Part shown: piece after piece, positions 25,801-37,635 of the stretch | Layout: each line of letters opens with the position of its first letter | Position numbering within the stretch: the first letter of the stretch is position 1 | Source: Unio delphinus | Taxonomy: Eukaryota; Mollusca; Bivalvia; Unionida; Unionidae | Assembly (NCBI GenBank): GCA_029339505.1 | Contig: JAQISU010000097.1 | Span: 4,415,001 to 4,479,000, forward strand | Length of the DNA: 64,000 nucleotides | Direction of reading: 5' to 3' | Made by a program: the position numbers and the translations under genes | The notes under the pieces: model-generated | Told to the model about the DNA's origin: nothing | What the model saw: only the letters and a program-made list of their open reading frames with translations | The model's database searches: none

Positions 25801-28579
25801 TTGCAGTCACTTCATTCACCCTGTATTAATTAGTGATACTGCACTCACCTTGCAGTTGCTTCATTCACCTTTATATTAATTAGTGATACTACACTCACCT
25901 TGCAGTCACTTCATTCAGCTTGTATTAAATAGTGATACCTTGCAGTCGCTTTATTCACCCTATATTAATTAGTGATACTGCACTCACCTTGCAGTCATTT
26001 CTTTCATCCTATATTAATTAGTGATACTGCACTCACCTTGCAGTCGCTTCATTCACCCATATTAATTAGATACTGCACCCACATTGCAGTCACTTCATTC
26101 ACCTTATATTAATTAGTGATACTGCACTCACCTTGCAGTCACTTCATTCACCCTGTATTAGTTAGTGATACTGCACTCACCTTGCAGTCGCTTCATTCAC
26201 CCTATATTAATTAGTGATACTGCACTCACCTTGCAGTTACTTCATTCACCCTATATTAATTAGTGATACTGCACTCACCTTGCAGTCACTTCATTCACCC
26301 TGTATTAATTAGTGATACCTTGAAGTCACTTCATTCACCCTATATTAATTAGTGATACTGCACTCACCTTGCAGTTACTTCATTCACCCCGTATGAAATA
26401 GTGATACTTCACTCACCTTGCAGTAGCTTCATTCACCCTATATTAATTAGCGATACTGCACTCACCTTGCAGTCACTTCATTGAAACTGTATGAATTATT
26501 GATACCTTGCAGTTGCTTCATTCACCCTATATTAATTAGGGATACTACACTCACCTTGCAGTCACTTCATTCACCCTGTATTAATTAGTGATACTGCACT
26601 CACCTTGCAGTCACTTCATTCACCCTATATTAATTAGTGATACTGCACTCACCTTGCAGTCACTTCATTCACCCTGTATTAATTAGTGTTACCTTGCAGT
26701 CGCTTCATTCACCCTATATTAATTAGTGATACTGCACTCATCTTGCAGTCACTTCATTCACCCTGTATTAATTAGTGATACCTTGCAGTCGCTTCATTCA
26801 CCCTATATTAATTAGTGATACTGCACTCACCTTGCAGTCATTTCTTTCACCCTATATTAATTAGTGATACTGCACTCACCTTGCAGTCGCTTGATTCACC
26901 CTATATTAATTAGTGATACTGCACTCACCTTGCAGTCGCTTCATTCACCCTATATTAATTAGTGATACTGCACTCACCTTGTAGTCACTTGATTCACCCT
27001 ATATTAAATAGTGATACTGCATTCACCTTGCAGTCAATTCATTCATCCTGTATTAATTAGTGATACCTTGCAGTCACTTCATTCACCCTATATTAATTAG
27101 TGATACTGCAATCACCTTGCAGTCATTTATTTCACCATATATTAATTAGTGATACCACACTCACCTTGCAGTCGCTTCATTCACTCTATATTATTTCGTG
27201 ATACTGTGCTCGCCTTGTAGTCACTTCATTCACCCTATATTAATTAGTGATACCACACTCACCTTACATTCGCTTCATTCACCCTATATTAATTAGTGAT
27301 ACTGCACTCACCTTGCAGTCACTTCATTCACCCTATATTAATTAGTGATACCTTGCAGTCACTTCATTCACCCTATATTAATTAGTGATACTGCACTCAC
27401 CTTGCAGTCGCTTCATTCACCCTATATTAATTAGTGATACTGCACTCACCTTGCAGTCAATTCATTCACCCTATATTAATTAGTGATACTGCACTCACCT
27501 TGCAGTTGCTTCATGCAGCCTATATTAATTAGTGATACTGCACTCACCTGCAGTCACTTCATTCACCCTGTATTAATTAGTGATACCTTGCAGTCGCTTC
27601 ATTCACCCTATATTAATTAGTGATACTGCACTCACCTTGCATTCATTTCATTCACCCTATATTAATTAGTGATACTGCATTCACCTTGCAGTCACTTCAT
27701 TCACCCTATACTGCACTAACCTTGCAGTCGCTTCATTCACCCTATATTAATTAGTGATACTGCACTCACCTTTCAGTCGCTTCATTGACCCTATATTAAT
27801 TAATGATACTGCTCTCACCTTGCAGTCACTTCATTCACCCTATATTAATTAGTGCTACTGCACTCACCTTGCAGTCACTTCATTCACCCTGTATTAATTA
27901 GTGATACCCTGCAGTCACTTCATTCACCCTATATTAATTAGTGCTACTGCACTCACCTTGCAGTCATTTCATTCACCATATATTAATTAGTGATACCACA
28001 CTCACCTTACATTCGCTTTATTCACCCTGTATTAATTAGTGATACTGCACTCACCTTGCAGTCACTTCATTCACCATATATTAATTAGTGATACCTTGCA
28101 GTCACTTCATTCACCCAATATTAATTAGTGATATCACACTCACCTTGCATTCGCTTCATTCACCCTATATTAATTAGTGATACTGCACTCACCTTGCAGT
28201 CGCTTTATTCACCATATATTAATTAGTAATACTGCACTCACCTTGCATTCGCTTCATTCACCCTGTATTAATTAGTGATACCTTGCAGTCGCTTCATTCA
28301 CCCTATATTAATTAGTGATACTGCACTCACCTTGCAGTCATTTCATTCACCATATATTAATTAGTGATACTGCACTCACCTTGCAGTCGCTTCATTCACC
28401 CTGTATTAATTAGTGATACCTTGCAGACGCTTCATTCACCCTATATTAATTAGTGATACTGCACTCACCTTGCCGTCATTTCATTCACCATATATTAATT
28501 AGTGATACCTTGCTGGCACTTCATTCACCATATATTATTTACCTTCGTATTATGAGAGGATTTGAGACATGTCTTTCTT

Positions 28580-28943
28580 GAATATAGGACAGTTTAGATA
28601 AAATGTTGAATATTGGACAGTTTAGATAAAATGTTGAATATAGGACAGTTTAGATAAAATGTTGAATATAGGACAGTTTAGATAAAATGTTGAATATAGG
28701 ACAGTTTAAATAAAATGTTGAAGATAGGACAGTTTAGATAAAATGTTGAATATAGGACAGTTTAGATTAAATGTTGAATATAGGACAGTTTAGATAAAAT
28801 GTTGAATATAGGACAGATTAGATAAAATGTTGAATATAGAACAGTTTAGATAAAATGCTGAATATAGGACAGTTTAGATAAAATGTTGAATATAGGACAG
28901 TTTAGATAAAATGTTGAATATAGGACAGTTTAGATAAAATGTT
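28580..28943. repeat. 28-bp minisatellite, 13 copies
   Basis: 364 bp equals exactly 13 units of 28 bp. The unit contains AGGACAGTTTAGATAAAATG, with single-base variants. It begins about 40 bp after the end of the big satellite. Confidence 0.95.
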
Positions 28944-29282
28944 GCAATCATCCTCATGATAATATTATTTCATGTATGTCTGTTCATCTGTGTGTCTGTG
29001 CATCTGTCTGTCTACTCTGCAATCAAACACAAAGACTGTAAGAAACTTCATTATTAAATCAAACTAAAATAGTACTCTTCCAGGGTTCTAATAAAGAATA
29101 CGCTTTTCAAAAGTAAATAGTCCAAAGACATTTAGTCAGTAAATCAGTTGGATTTGCAATGTTATGTAATGTGTGGTACAACCAATTTTCATAAACTTTG
29201 TCTTTTTCTGGCAGAGCCACATTTGATGTGAAAATCATTCATACTTTAAAAAATCTTACCTGTCATCTTAAGCTGAGATGTG
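28944..29282. other. Unique DNA, no gene seen
   Basis: AT-rich, with a short run of CTGT/TCTG words near 28976-29020. No open frame stands out. Confidence 0.4.
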
Positions 29283-29615
<333 letters not shown>

Positions 29616-30069
29616 TTGTTTGTTCCTGTGTCACTGACAGCCATGCACATTTTTGTTTAAACTGTTACTGAATTTGTAAAGTTTTCATGAAGTAAACTAA
29701 ACCATTTTTCACATATAAATATTGCATCTTTAATTACAGGCCTCTTAAATAAGGTTTTGATTTTGTTCAGTGAGCAGCTGATTAATTCCAATTATTTGAG
29801 ACAGTTATTTACAAACTTATGCATACAAATTGGGGGAGAAAGGAGTCTTTCATATGTTAGCTGATCCAAATGATATTAGTGTTTGTCTCTGAGTTCCAAA
29901 TATTGATAAATAATGATTAAACAAATTAAAAACAGTGATGATTTAATTTTTAATTAACTGATTTATTAACTAAAGAGAGTATAACTGTCCAGAACATAAG
30001 ACTCACATGTACATGTATTTTACAATTTTGTTGAATAGTGTACCGAATTAAATCTGTCGATAACATGAA

Positions 30070-30116
<47 letters not shown>

Positions 30117-30581
30117 TAATTGTATTTGATGAATGATATTTGTTCACAAACCAAGTTTCAAAGGTTATATAAATAAAAACAATACACATGGTAAAGGAGG
30201 GAGCTCAGTTGCGGTGGTAAGAAGCTCAGGCCATCCTCATTGAAGTAACGTATGTGTCAACCCAATGAGTTATAAATCACCTGTATTAGGAGTCCTTTGA
30301 TTACTTTCACTCTACGCATTATGTACATGTCTGAATGAACTAAACATCTGAAACATAATAATTATTATGTTGGTCCAATGTTTTTGGATTAAAATGACTT
30401 GCTTAAGGGCAAAATGTCTATTCACATCTATAAAACTGTCATTTTCAAACAAATAGGTAATATAATGAATCAATTGATTTACCATTATGACTTTTCTTTT
30501 ACTGGTTTACAGTTCACAATGCATATGTGGATATGGTTCATTCGATATTATTGTAAAGCTTTAGGCTTTTTTGCTGTTGCT
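29616..30581. other. Unique DNA with an (ATA)n microsatellite
   Basis: Contains an ATA trinucleotide tract at 30068-30112. Open frames in the area are created by this tract or are short. A tRNA-like GAGCTCAGTTGCGGTGGTAAG at 30201-30221 has no B box following it and is not called. Confidence 0.5.
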
Positions 30582-30768
30582 CAGTGGCAATGTTCTGCCT
30601 AGGCAAACTAAATAGCTGTCAAAGGGTCCCAACCTCGGAAAGGGCCCCAGCCAGGGGCCAAAATGGTACACATTGAAGACACAAGTTTGTTTTTTGTTAA
30701 ATTACCAAAAAGGGGGCCCCAACTCTGCTAACTACCAAGGGGCCCTGGGTATCTTATGTCCAGGCCTG
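30582..30768. mobile_element. Possible hAT-like non-autonomous element
   Basis: The segment starts with CAG and ends with CTG, as hAT termini do, and is flanked by 8-bp near-duplicates CTGTTGCT (30574-30581) and TTGTTGCT (30769-30776). It is rich in GGGGCCCC words and unlike its AT-rich surroundings. The inverted termini match only weakly beyond the first bases, and the flank is itself GTT/GCT-rich, so the duplication could be coincidental. Confidence 0.35.
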
Positions 30769-32467
30769 TTGTTGCTGCTACATTTTTCTTTTCTTATCCT
30801 GTCTCTATGTGATGGTAATTAAATGTTTTCTTAAAATTAAAATTAAAATTTCATTATAACGAGTCAGTCAGAAGATCTGATCACAATATTGATCCACATC
30901 ATTATCAAGCATTACACACTGATAAAATAACCATTAACTGGACAAAGTGGACACCTGCCAATAAATTCCAGGTAGAATTAGATAATCCTCATTAAACAGG
31001 ACACCTGACAATGAATTCAAGGTAGAATTTGATCTCCATTCTATTTTTCTGTTGACTATATGTACAGTGTTGCCACCACGGACACAATTCAACATGGAGT
31101 GGGGGGGGGGTGTATAATAAGTATTAACCCATTAAAAGAAGTCTATGTTTACTTATCAGGTCTAATGTAGAGATAATGGGCATTCGTCTATATGCACAAT
31201 TTTGAAAATTATTGTTGAGTTTGAAAATGCATTTTGTTTCAATAAAAGTTGATGAAGATGCCAAGTGATCTTGTTATAAGATGTAATTTTCATAAAATTA
31301 ACTTTTACTTTGCTGATGTCTAGTTACTAATTAAGGATTAAGGATTAATTAAGAATTAAATACAGATTGGTGGTTGCTTAATTACAGTCTTAATTAAACT
31401 ATATAACTAATTTTCTCCAAATAACATCCACTTCAACATGTACAGCATACAGCTGAAGGGAAATAACTTCTTTTGCACAGAAGCATAGATATCACTCTGC
31501 CACTATCTTGTATTAAGATTGCATTGCCAAACCATTTCTATCCAACAAAATTGTGAAACTACACAATCATTATCTAAATGACCAGATCATTAGCTGCTAA
31601 ACATTAAAAGCACTGGATAAAGAAATACCACGAGCCAGGTTGGATCTCCAAAGAAATGCTAGAAGAAATAAAGTGAATCTAAAATCTGTTGGAAATCAAG
31701 CTGAATCTAAAATCTGTCAGAAATCAAGCTGAATATAAAATAAAGTAATAAAATGATAATCCAGGCCAAATGAGCCACGAAGACAACAAGGATGAAAATA
31801 GAAATAATCGATTTGGAGTTTCTACCAAGTTTGGGGCAAGGAAATATAAGAATAAAATGTTAAAATGATACCTCAATCATGAAGGCGTTTATACTGATAT
31901 CAAAGTGACATCTCAATATCTGTAATGACTCTTTGCTCAAGATGAGGCAATAAGTAAAGAACCTGTACTCTGATTATCTTGAACTTAAAATGTTTTTTGT
32001 TAAAACCTTGCAAACAATATTAATTTTGAAATTCATGAAATGAGTTCTGAATTTGTCTTGAAATATATTTTAGAAAATGGCTAATTATAATTGGACAAGA
32101 GCTATTAAAGTCAGGTGTACCTGTGACAGGTGAGAGTATAGCTTTAATTTGCTGCAGGTAAAAGTATTGCTAAAATTTGCTACAGGTGAGAGTATAGCTT
32201 TCATTTGCAAACAAAGAATTAGGTCTAATACATTTCCAAAGATTTGAAAAACTGCCAAAGTAACAACACTGCATAAGCTGGATAAAAAACATGAGATAAA
32301 TATTTATAGACCCAACTGTATTTTTCTTGTATTTCAGATTTTTTGAAAAACATGTACATGATTCTTTTATCAACTATTTTAATGTTTATAATCTTATTCA
32401 TGATAATCGATATGACTTTCTACAAAATCACTCATGTGAAACTAAACTTATATCTATGACTCATAAG
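30769..32467. other. Unique AT-rich DNA with small tandem duplications
   Basis: Holds a ~60-bp duplication (CAGGTAGAATTAGAT-like, 30950-31035), a G run at 31102-31111, a ~28-bp repeat (CTGAATCTAAAATCTGT, 31675-31735) and a ~30-bp repeat (CAGGTGAGAGTATAGCTTT, 32125-32208). No gene is visible. Confidence 0.5.
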
Positions 32468-32720
32468 AGGGGCCCCAGAGGAGTGGTCTAAAAGCACTCT
32501 CTGTTATGGATCATTGCCATCTCACCTCTGTCTGCGTGGGTTTGAGTCTAAGATTCGGCTAATGTAGTTATGTGAAAAAGCTTGCCAGTAGCTTCTCATG
32601 GGTTGGTGGTTCTTTTCAGGGATTTTCTTGGGTTCTTCCTCCACCATTAATACTGGCCACCATGTATAGCCTATCATGTGCTGAAAAATGGCGTTAAATC
32701 CAACAGCAACAACAACAACA
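32468..32720 (+). mobile_element. SINE family 1, full-length copy
   Basis: The tRNA-Leu/Ser-like head begins GGGGCCCCAGAGGAGTGGTC (A box partly decayed). The B-box-like GGGTTTGAGTCT follows, then the conserved body GGTGGTTCTTTT, GGGTTCTTCCTCC and ACTGGCC, and a CAACAGCAACAACAACAACA tail. It is flanked by a degraded 12-bp duplication, ATGACTCATAAG at 32456-32467 and ATGATTGATAAG at 32721-32732 (10 of 12 match). Confidence 0.88.
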
Positions 32721-32751
32721 ATGATTGATAAGTGAATGAAAGTATTAGATG

Positions 32752-32905
32752 AGAGAGACAATGTTAAGGGAGACAATGTTTGGGGAGACAATGTTAAGGG
32801 AGACAATGTTAAGGGAGACAATGTTTGGGGAGACAATGTTAAGGGAGACAATGTTAAGGGAGACAATGTTAAGGGAGACAATGTTAAGGGAGACGATGTT
32901 TGGGG
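32752..32905. repeat. 15-bp minisatellite, about 10 copies
   Basis: Units of GGGAGACAATGTTAA, with GTTTGGG variants at regular places. The unit is a multiple of three, so long open frames appear on both strands. They are products of periodicity. Confidence 0.95.
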
Positions 32906-33421
32906 TTGATATGATTATGATTGATGACATTTTGCTTGAAAAACTTAAAATCTATCATTGTATTGAAAATTCCCTAAACTGGTTTACCTCTAATCAGGTG
33001 CAAAATGTAGGGGAAGGGTGGGTGGGGTAAAACAAATTTGAATGATGTCATACTTACCTGTTGCTTAACTTGCAAATCTCCAGAAGGAAACTTCCATGAC
33101 CAACAACTAAAATTTTGTCCTCACATTAGGGTCACTTACAAATGTCCAGACCACTGGATTGCCCTTACAGTCACCCCAGTTACATTGATCATGCACACTG
33201 CAGTCTTCATTCATTTTTGAGGGAGCAGTCTAACTTAGTGGGAGATCAGTGAATGGCAGGAGCCAGGAATCTGGAAATAACAGGTAAATATTGCATTATT
33301 AAAATATATTTCACCAACTCCCTCCAAAATAAATACCAAATAAAAATAAACCTCCAATTTAATAACATTAATAACATCCCTGTTGCTATTGGATAGCTGA
33401 ATTAGTCCTTAATGTGTGAGG
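32906..33421. other. Unique DNA with two copies of a short interspersed motif
   Basis: At 33041-33080 the motif reads AATGATGTCATACTTACCTG. At 33381-33421 the TTGCTATTGGATAGCTGAAT part recurs. On the minus strand the first copy reads ACAG|GTAAGTAT, a perfect 5' splice donor match, but the motif is repeated elsewhere in the window, so it is not taken as an exon boundary. Confidence 0.45.
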
Positions 33422-33612
33422 TTTTGAGTGATGGAATCCACATGGGCCAATTTTGAGTGATGGAATCCACATGGGCCACATTCTGAGTGATGGAATTTGC
33501 ATGGGCCACATTCTGAGTGATGGAATCTGCATGGGCCACATTCTGAGTGATGGAATCCACATGGGCCATATTCTGAGTGATGGAATCCACATGGGCCACA
33601 TTCTGAGTGATG
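33422..33612. repeat. 30-bp minisatellite, about 6.5 copies
   Basis: Units of 30 bp contain GAGTGATGGAATCCACATGG. Variants are TTTGC or CTGC for CCAC, and TTTT for TTCT. The period is a multiple of three, giving repetitive open frames on both strands. Confidence 0.95.
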
Positions 33613-35979
33613 ATAATTGGGACCGTAGAGGAAATGTCTTCGCTTTTGTGCCCAAATGAGTAAAGGTAAATGGACGAGAAAGTAGTGTCAGTTTATCAAA
33701 ATGCATCTTTAATAAATATCCTCCATTGATGAATGAGTTATATAGGCCGATATGGTAGGCATGGCATGAACCTGGTGGGCTTTTAATTTGCTTGAAAGAC
33801 AGGTCTATCACAGTAAAGGATTGGTAAGGTCAGATGATAGTAAATGCAATCCAACTAGAAATAGTAGAAGCTGAAATAAAAAGTTGAACCTTAATGGGAA
33901 GGAATAGATGCATCCTACCATTCCATCTCCCTTTCGAGGCTGCGAGTAAAAACCTAGAGACCTAACTGGACATAACAGTCTATCTTGATTGTCATAATAT
34001 AGACATAGCTGAGACTGGTGACCTCAATTGGAAGTTGAGCAACCAATGGAAAATTGCGTTTTGCCAAAAACCCTGGTTTGCAAAGGAAAGAAACTAAGAC
34101 ATAATTCCCATTCAATTTGATACAGCTCTGCTCAAAGGGTAAAACATGAAGCTTGCTCTGTCTAGTCAATGATAAGGTGGAAAAGAAAACTCTTAATAGT
34201 AGAATTTATCAAAGGATCCTAACACAAAGGTGGCAAAGCGGGAGAACTTCCTCCCTGTGCCTTTTTAGAGCATCATTCTATGACCAGCTTGCGGAAAGAG
34301 AGACCTAAAATGGGCTGATGTATAGGTCAGCATTGATTACTACGAGTACTAGAGATCTAACGTTTTGCTCTAAAAATCCCATTACTTTTTATGGAAGGCG
34401 TGCCCTGATCCCCATAAAAATACCCAACTGAGTATCTTCAGCATCCAAAGAGAGCAGTTTCGTTGGCCAGAAATGGGTGTGAACCTTATGAATCCTGTCA
34501 CTGAAAACGGACTATGGGGACTGAAAATGTACTCATCTCACCTCACTCTCAGTTTCTTCCGAGCTGTGGAGCAGTAAAAGTGATTCTTCCATCTCACAGT
34601 TAGGGGTCTGACCCACTTTTTGCCTTCCTGGATGAAAGAGGATGCTGCTCCTCTCTGATGAAAGGTCGCAACTAGCTCTCTGCCCTAGCTACTGCTCCAG
34701 CCTGTCGGGAGGGCGCTATTCTCCCTCTTTCCCCAAGGAATGGATAGAATGTCGCTCCTCCCAAATGGGAGGGTGCGATTCACTCCCCGCAGATTTACAA
34801 CCTACCTTGAGATGAGGCCCAATAACCCTAGGCGTTTCCAAGTAGATTTGATTAACCCTTCTCTGGGATCCGAGGGACTAGGTAAACACACATACACACC
34901 CACCCAGAAAACTAGAAAGAATACAAGAATACGTTTTCCTCGTAATATATGCGCATTTCCTATCTGCGAAATCGCAGATCTCAACCGACCAAAAACAACC
35001 TTCAGAACATTAACATCCGATGTTTGATAGACATGTGGGGTATGTCCTAGGAAGATTTCCGGTGACTACACTTACTCATGTTTTCGTTTATATTTACTTT
35101 TTCTTGTTCTGAAAATCTTAAAAGATTTTGTAAAACTGTATGCGCAAATAGGATAAAGAAGGTAATGCGCGGATTAAGTCTACCCTAATATAAAAGACAA
35201 TCTTATAGTGAAAGGTAACTTTGCTTGAGTTGTTTTCACGAGATCAATTGCTGTAATGAACGCAACGCTAAGCTCAGAACATAAATTGTGCGATAAATAA
35301 ATCAACTAGGCTTAACGAAGTCAGTTAAGTTACGATTGCTTATAATAAGCAAAAATAAGGAAGACTATCTGAAGCTAAATGATTAAGGATCTGAGTTCGA
35401 TAACCGGCTACGATATGAATGAACCAAATATGTTTTGTGACCTGCTTTCCACCTATAATTATAGCACAATTAACGATATCTGCAACGTAAGTTAAATGAT
35501 TAATAATATTAAAAAAAACAGTAAACAGATTAAATGCGATTCTGAAGACTGCAATGATGCGATGAAATGGAAATATTGCCAAAAATACCTACCCTTTGCT
35601 TGTAGAAAAATAGCTTAATCTAATTTTGTTTCCTTAAACAATAACACACTGTGAATGTGAAGTGGTAAAAAATAATAAAATAATTCACCAAGCTAGTTAT
35701 ACACATTGTGCGTGGAACAATGCTTAAAGAGCTCACGCAAGCTTAATTTTAAAAAACGATAAAGTTTCATTACGGTCTGGTCCTAACATTTAAGACTACC
35801 ATAAAGCAACCAGAAAATACGCTCTTTTCTCCACGATGTGACGGGCAAATGTTATTGGTGTCAATGATGTTGAATATTCAAGGTGTCGACCAATAAAGAA
35901 TGTAGACAACAGTGTGCATGGTAAGGGGTGTCCAGGGATGTTCATCTAATTGGAGGTAAAAAAAAAAACGTTCGTACAG
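33613..35979. other. Longest non-repetitive block, no gene identified
   Basis: About 2.4 kb without tandem repeats. 33900-35050 is GC-richer than its surroundings. Open frames reach 95 codons (34740-35027, +) and 71 codons (33954-34169, -), but I recognise no domain and see no convincing splice pair. It could hold a diverged transposon or the 5' part of a gene. Confidence 0.4.
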
Positions 35980-36075
35980 TCTGTGTATGTTCCTCCCCGA
36001 AGAATACCAGCTGTGTAATAGCAATGGGTATGTTCCTCCCCGAAGAATACCAGCATTGTAATAACAATGGGTATG
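35980..36075. repeat. ~42-bp repeat, about 2 copies
   Basis: TATGTTCCTCCCCGAAGAAT is repeated at about 35985 and 36028, followed by ACCAGC and a TGTAATA(G/A)CAAT segment. A partial third copy follows. Confidence 0.85.
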
Positions 36076-36334
36076 GTACAACCAGTATTAACAAGTATTT
36101 TTAAACAGTGACCTGTCTGAAAGGAAAACTATTAATCATGTAGTTCCGCATGGATGTCCATTTAATTCTGTTAATAATTGTACTGACAACTTACCTCTTT
36201 GGTTGTAAACTTCAACTGCTTCCACTGATCATTATGCAATGACATCTGAGTTAGGAAAAACCAAAACTTGAAAATAATTTACAAAAAAGCTCTTAGGAGA
36301 CATTTGAAATTTTGCATGGAAAACGGTATGACTA
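36076..36334. other. Unique AT-rich DNA
   Basis: Nothing recognisable. Confidence 0.4.
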
Positions 36335-36500
36335 TAAATTGTTGTTATTTTGCGTTTAACGCCATTTCTCAGCGCAAGATATGCTATACGTGGCGGCCAG
36401 TAAATATACCCCGGTAAGAACCAACGACTCAGGGAAAGCTAATGGCACGCTTTCTTATGTAATCACATTGGCGAGCTTCCGCGACAGAAATTGGTAGTGA
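36335..36500 (-). mobile_element. SINE family 1, diverged partial copy
   Basis: On the plus strand it reads ATTGTTGTTATTTTGCGTTT, then AACGCCATTTCTCAGCGC and TATACGTGGCGGCCAGTAAA. This is the reverse complement of the family tail and body seen at 37377-37635. The tRNA-like head is largely lost after CACATTGGCGAGC. Confidence 0.78.
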
Positions 36501-37056
36501 TCGGTACAGGTGTTTTAATACAACTTAATTAACACAGGACCCTGGTTATAAATACTATAACCAAAGAGTGCCTAGAATGGAAAAAAACTCGAAGTTAAAT
36601 TCAGCAATCTAACTTACATTAAACGCGCTTTGAAAAAAAAAAGTTTTTTCTTATATTTGGCTATTTAGGAAAATCTGAGCATTCGTTTATTTTCCCTGTA
36701 GGGTTATCCTTTATAAAAGTCATATTCATAGTCATATCTGGACAATTGTAATGTAATTTGAGGTGACCACTCTAATTCAAACATAAGAAAACATGTAAGA
36801 CTCCACAAGAAAGCATGTCATTTAAATTATATATCAACGTATAGTATATTTCTGGAACACAATGAATTATATATAAATTTTACCAATTATAGAATGAATA
36901 TTTCTTAGACAAGCCAGATTTATTTGTGAAGTGTATAGGAAAGGCTTCCCTGTTTTCATAAGCAATATATTTCACCTATGAGATACTGAAGATTCTCCAA
37001 ATTTAAGACCTGTTAAATGTTATTGTTTTTATTATACCAAAGCCAAAAATATATCA
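36501..37056. other. Unique AT-rich DNA
   Basis: Nothing recognisable until the LINE fragment at 37057. Confidence 0.4.
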
Positions 37057-37161
37057 TTGTTTAAAAGGAGCTGTCAGTATATAGGTCCACTGGAATGGAA
37101 CAACATTCCCAGTGACATAAAACAGGCTCCAAGTGTTTCTTCGATGTCTCAAATGAATTAA
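37057..37161 (+). pseudogene. C-terminal end of a LINE reverse transcriptase-type ORF
   Basis: A 35-codon open segment ends in TAA at 37159-37161. It reads LFKRSCQYIGPLEWNNIPSD followed by IKQAPS. The pattern F-x-R-S-x-x-Y-x-G-x-x-x-W-N-x-(I/L)-P-S-x-I-K is the familiar C-terminal tail of many CR1/jockey/Rex-type LINE ORF2 proteins. Upstream the frame is lost in AT-rich DNA. Nothing connects it to the LINE at 8.4 kb, whose C-terminus is different, so it represents another LINE clade. Confidence 0.6.
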
Positions 37162-37376
37162 ATCTGAAGACAATTAAACAATTCTAGTAATAATTCCTGC
37201 TTTTCTCTGCATATACATCTTAATTTATATATGATTAAGTGCCCACCCAAACTGTAAATACGTTCTAGGCTTCAAACTTTGGTTTTCAGAATAATTTAGT
37301 TGTCGAATGTCAAGTCAAATTTATTCTACTATGCGTTATTTACTGTGTATCTTGCAGATAACAGGAGGCCTCAAGG

Positions 37377-37635
37377 TTGTTGTTGTTGTTGTTGTAATGT
37401 TTAACGCCATTTTTCAGCACACGATAGGCTATACATGGCGGCCAGTATTAATGGCGGAGGAAGAACCCGGAAAAAAAAAACGGAAAGAACCACCGACCCA
37501 CGAGAAGCTACTGGCAAGCTTTCTCACATACCACATTGGCCGAAACTGAGACTCGAACCCACGCAGATAGAGGTGAGATGGCAGTGATCCGTAACGGAGA
37601 GCGCTTTAGACCACTCGGCCATTTGGAGCCCATTT
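37377..37635 (-). mobile_element. SINE family 1, best-preserved copy with perfect target-site duplication
   Basis: The minus strand starts with a GGCTCC-like 5' end, then TGGCCGAGTGGTCTAAAGCG (a canonical pol III A box of class II tRNA type), CTCTCCGTTACGGATCACTG, and a B box GGGTTCGAGTCTC. A non-tRNA body follows (GCTTGCCAGTAGCTTCTC, TCTTCCTCCGCCATTAATAC, TGGCCGCCATGTATAG), ending in (AAC)n. It is flanked by an exact 12-bp duplication, GAGGCCTCAAGG, at 37365-37376 and 37636-37647. The long variable-arm style head points to tRNA-Leu or tRNA-Ser as the source. Mobilisation would need a partner LINE. Confidence 0.92.

Larger units (their letters stand above)
11241..28540. repeat. 17.3-kb satellite array of 49-bp and 40-bp monomers
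   Basis: Several hundred head-to-tail monomers share TCATTCACCCTATATTAATT and CACTCACCTTGCAG. The standard form is 49 bp. A frequent short form is 40 bp and lacks the nine bases TGCACTCAC between TGATAC and CTTGCAG. Variable sites (CAC/CGC after AGT, TATATTA/TGTATTA) mark subtypes. Rare forms include one with an ACATG insertion (TTACATGTAGTG near 18309, 18941, 21719, 22344, 25317 and 25600) and one with TATTATTTCG(T/C)GATACTG. Both edges are sharp. The left edge lies 41 bp after the LINE's right target-site duplication. The array contains nested higher-order repeats, listed separately. Confidence 0.97.

Noticed and set aside
11241..28540. CRISPR-like array of regularly spaced repeats
   Set aside because: There are no unique spacers between repeats. 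Units are contiguous satellite monomers in a eukaryotic context.
29950..30189. Poly-isoleucine open frame
   Set aside because: It is created by the (ATA)n microsatellite.
33041..33112. Minus-strand exon ending in ACAG|GTAAGTAT
   Set aside because: The donor is excellent, but the surrounding motif is repeated at other places in the window and no clean acceptor-bounded frame was found.
34740..35027. 95-codon plus-strand open frame
   Set aside because: There is no recognisable domain, no splice context and an Arg/Thr-rich composition. It is left as part of an unidentified unique block.
37560..37635. tRNA-Leu/Ser gene on the minus strand
   Set aside because: It is the head of a SINE. The anticodon and acceptor stems do not fold as a tRNA, and the same head occurs in other copies.
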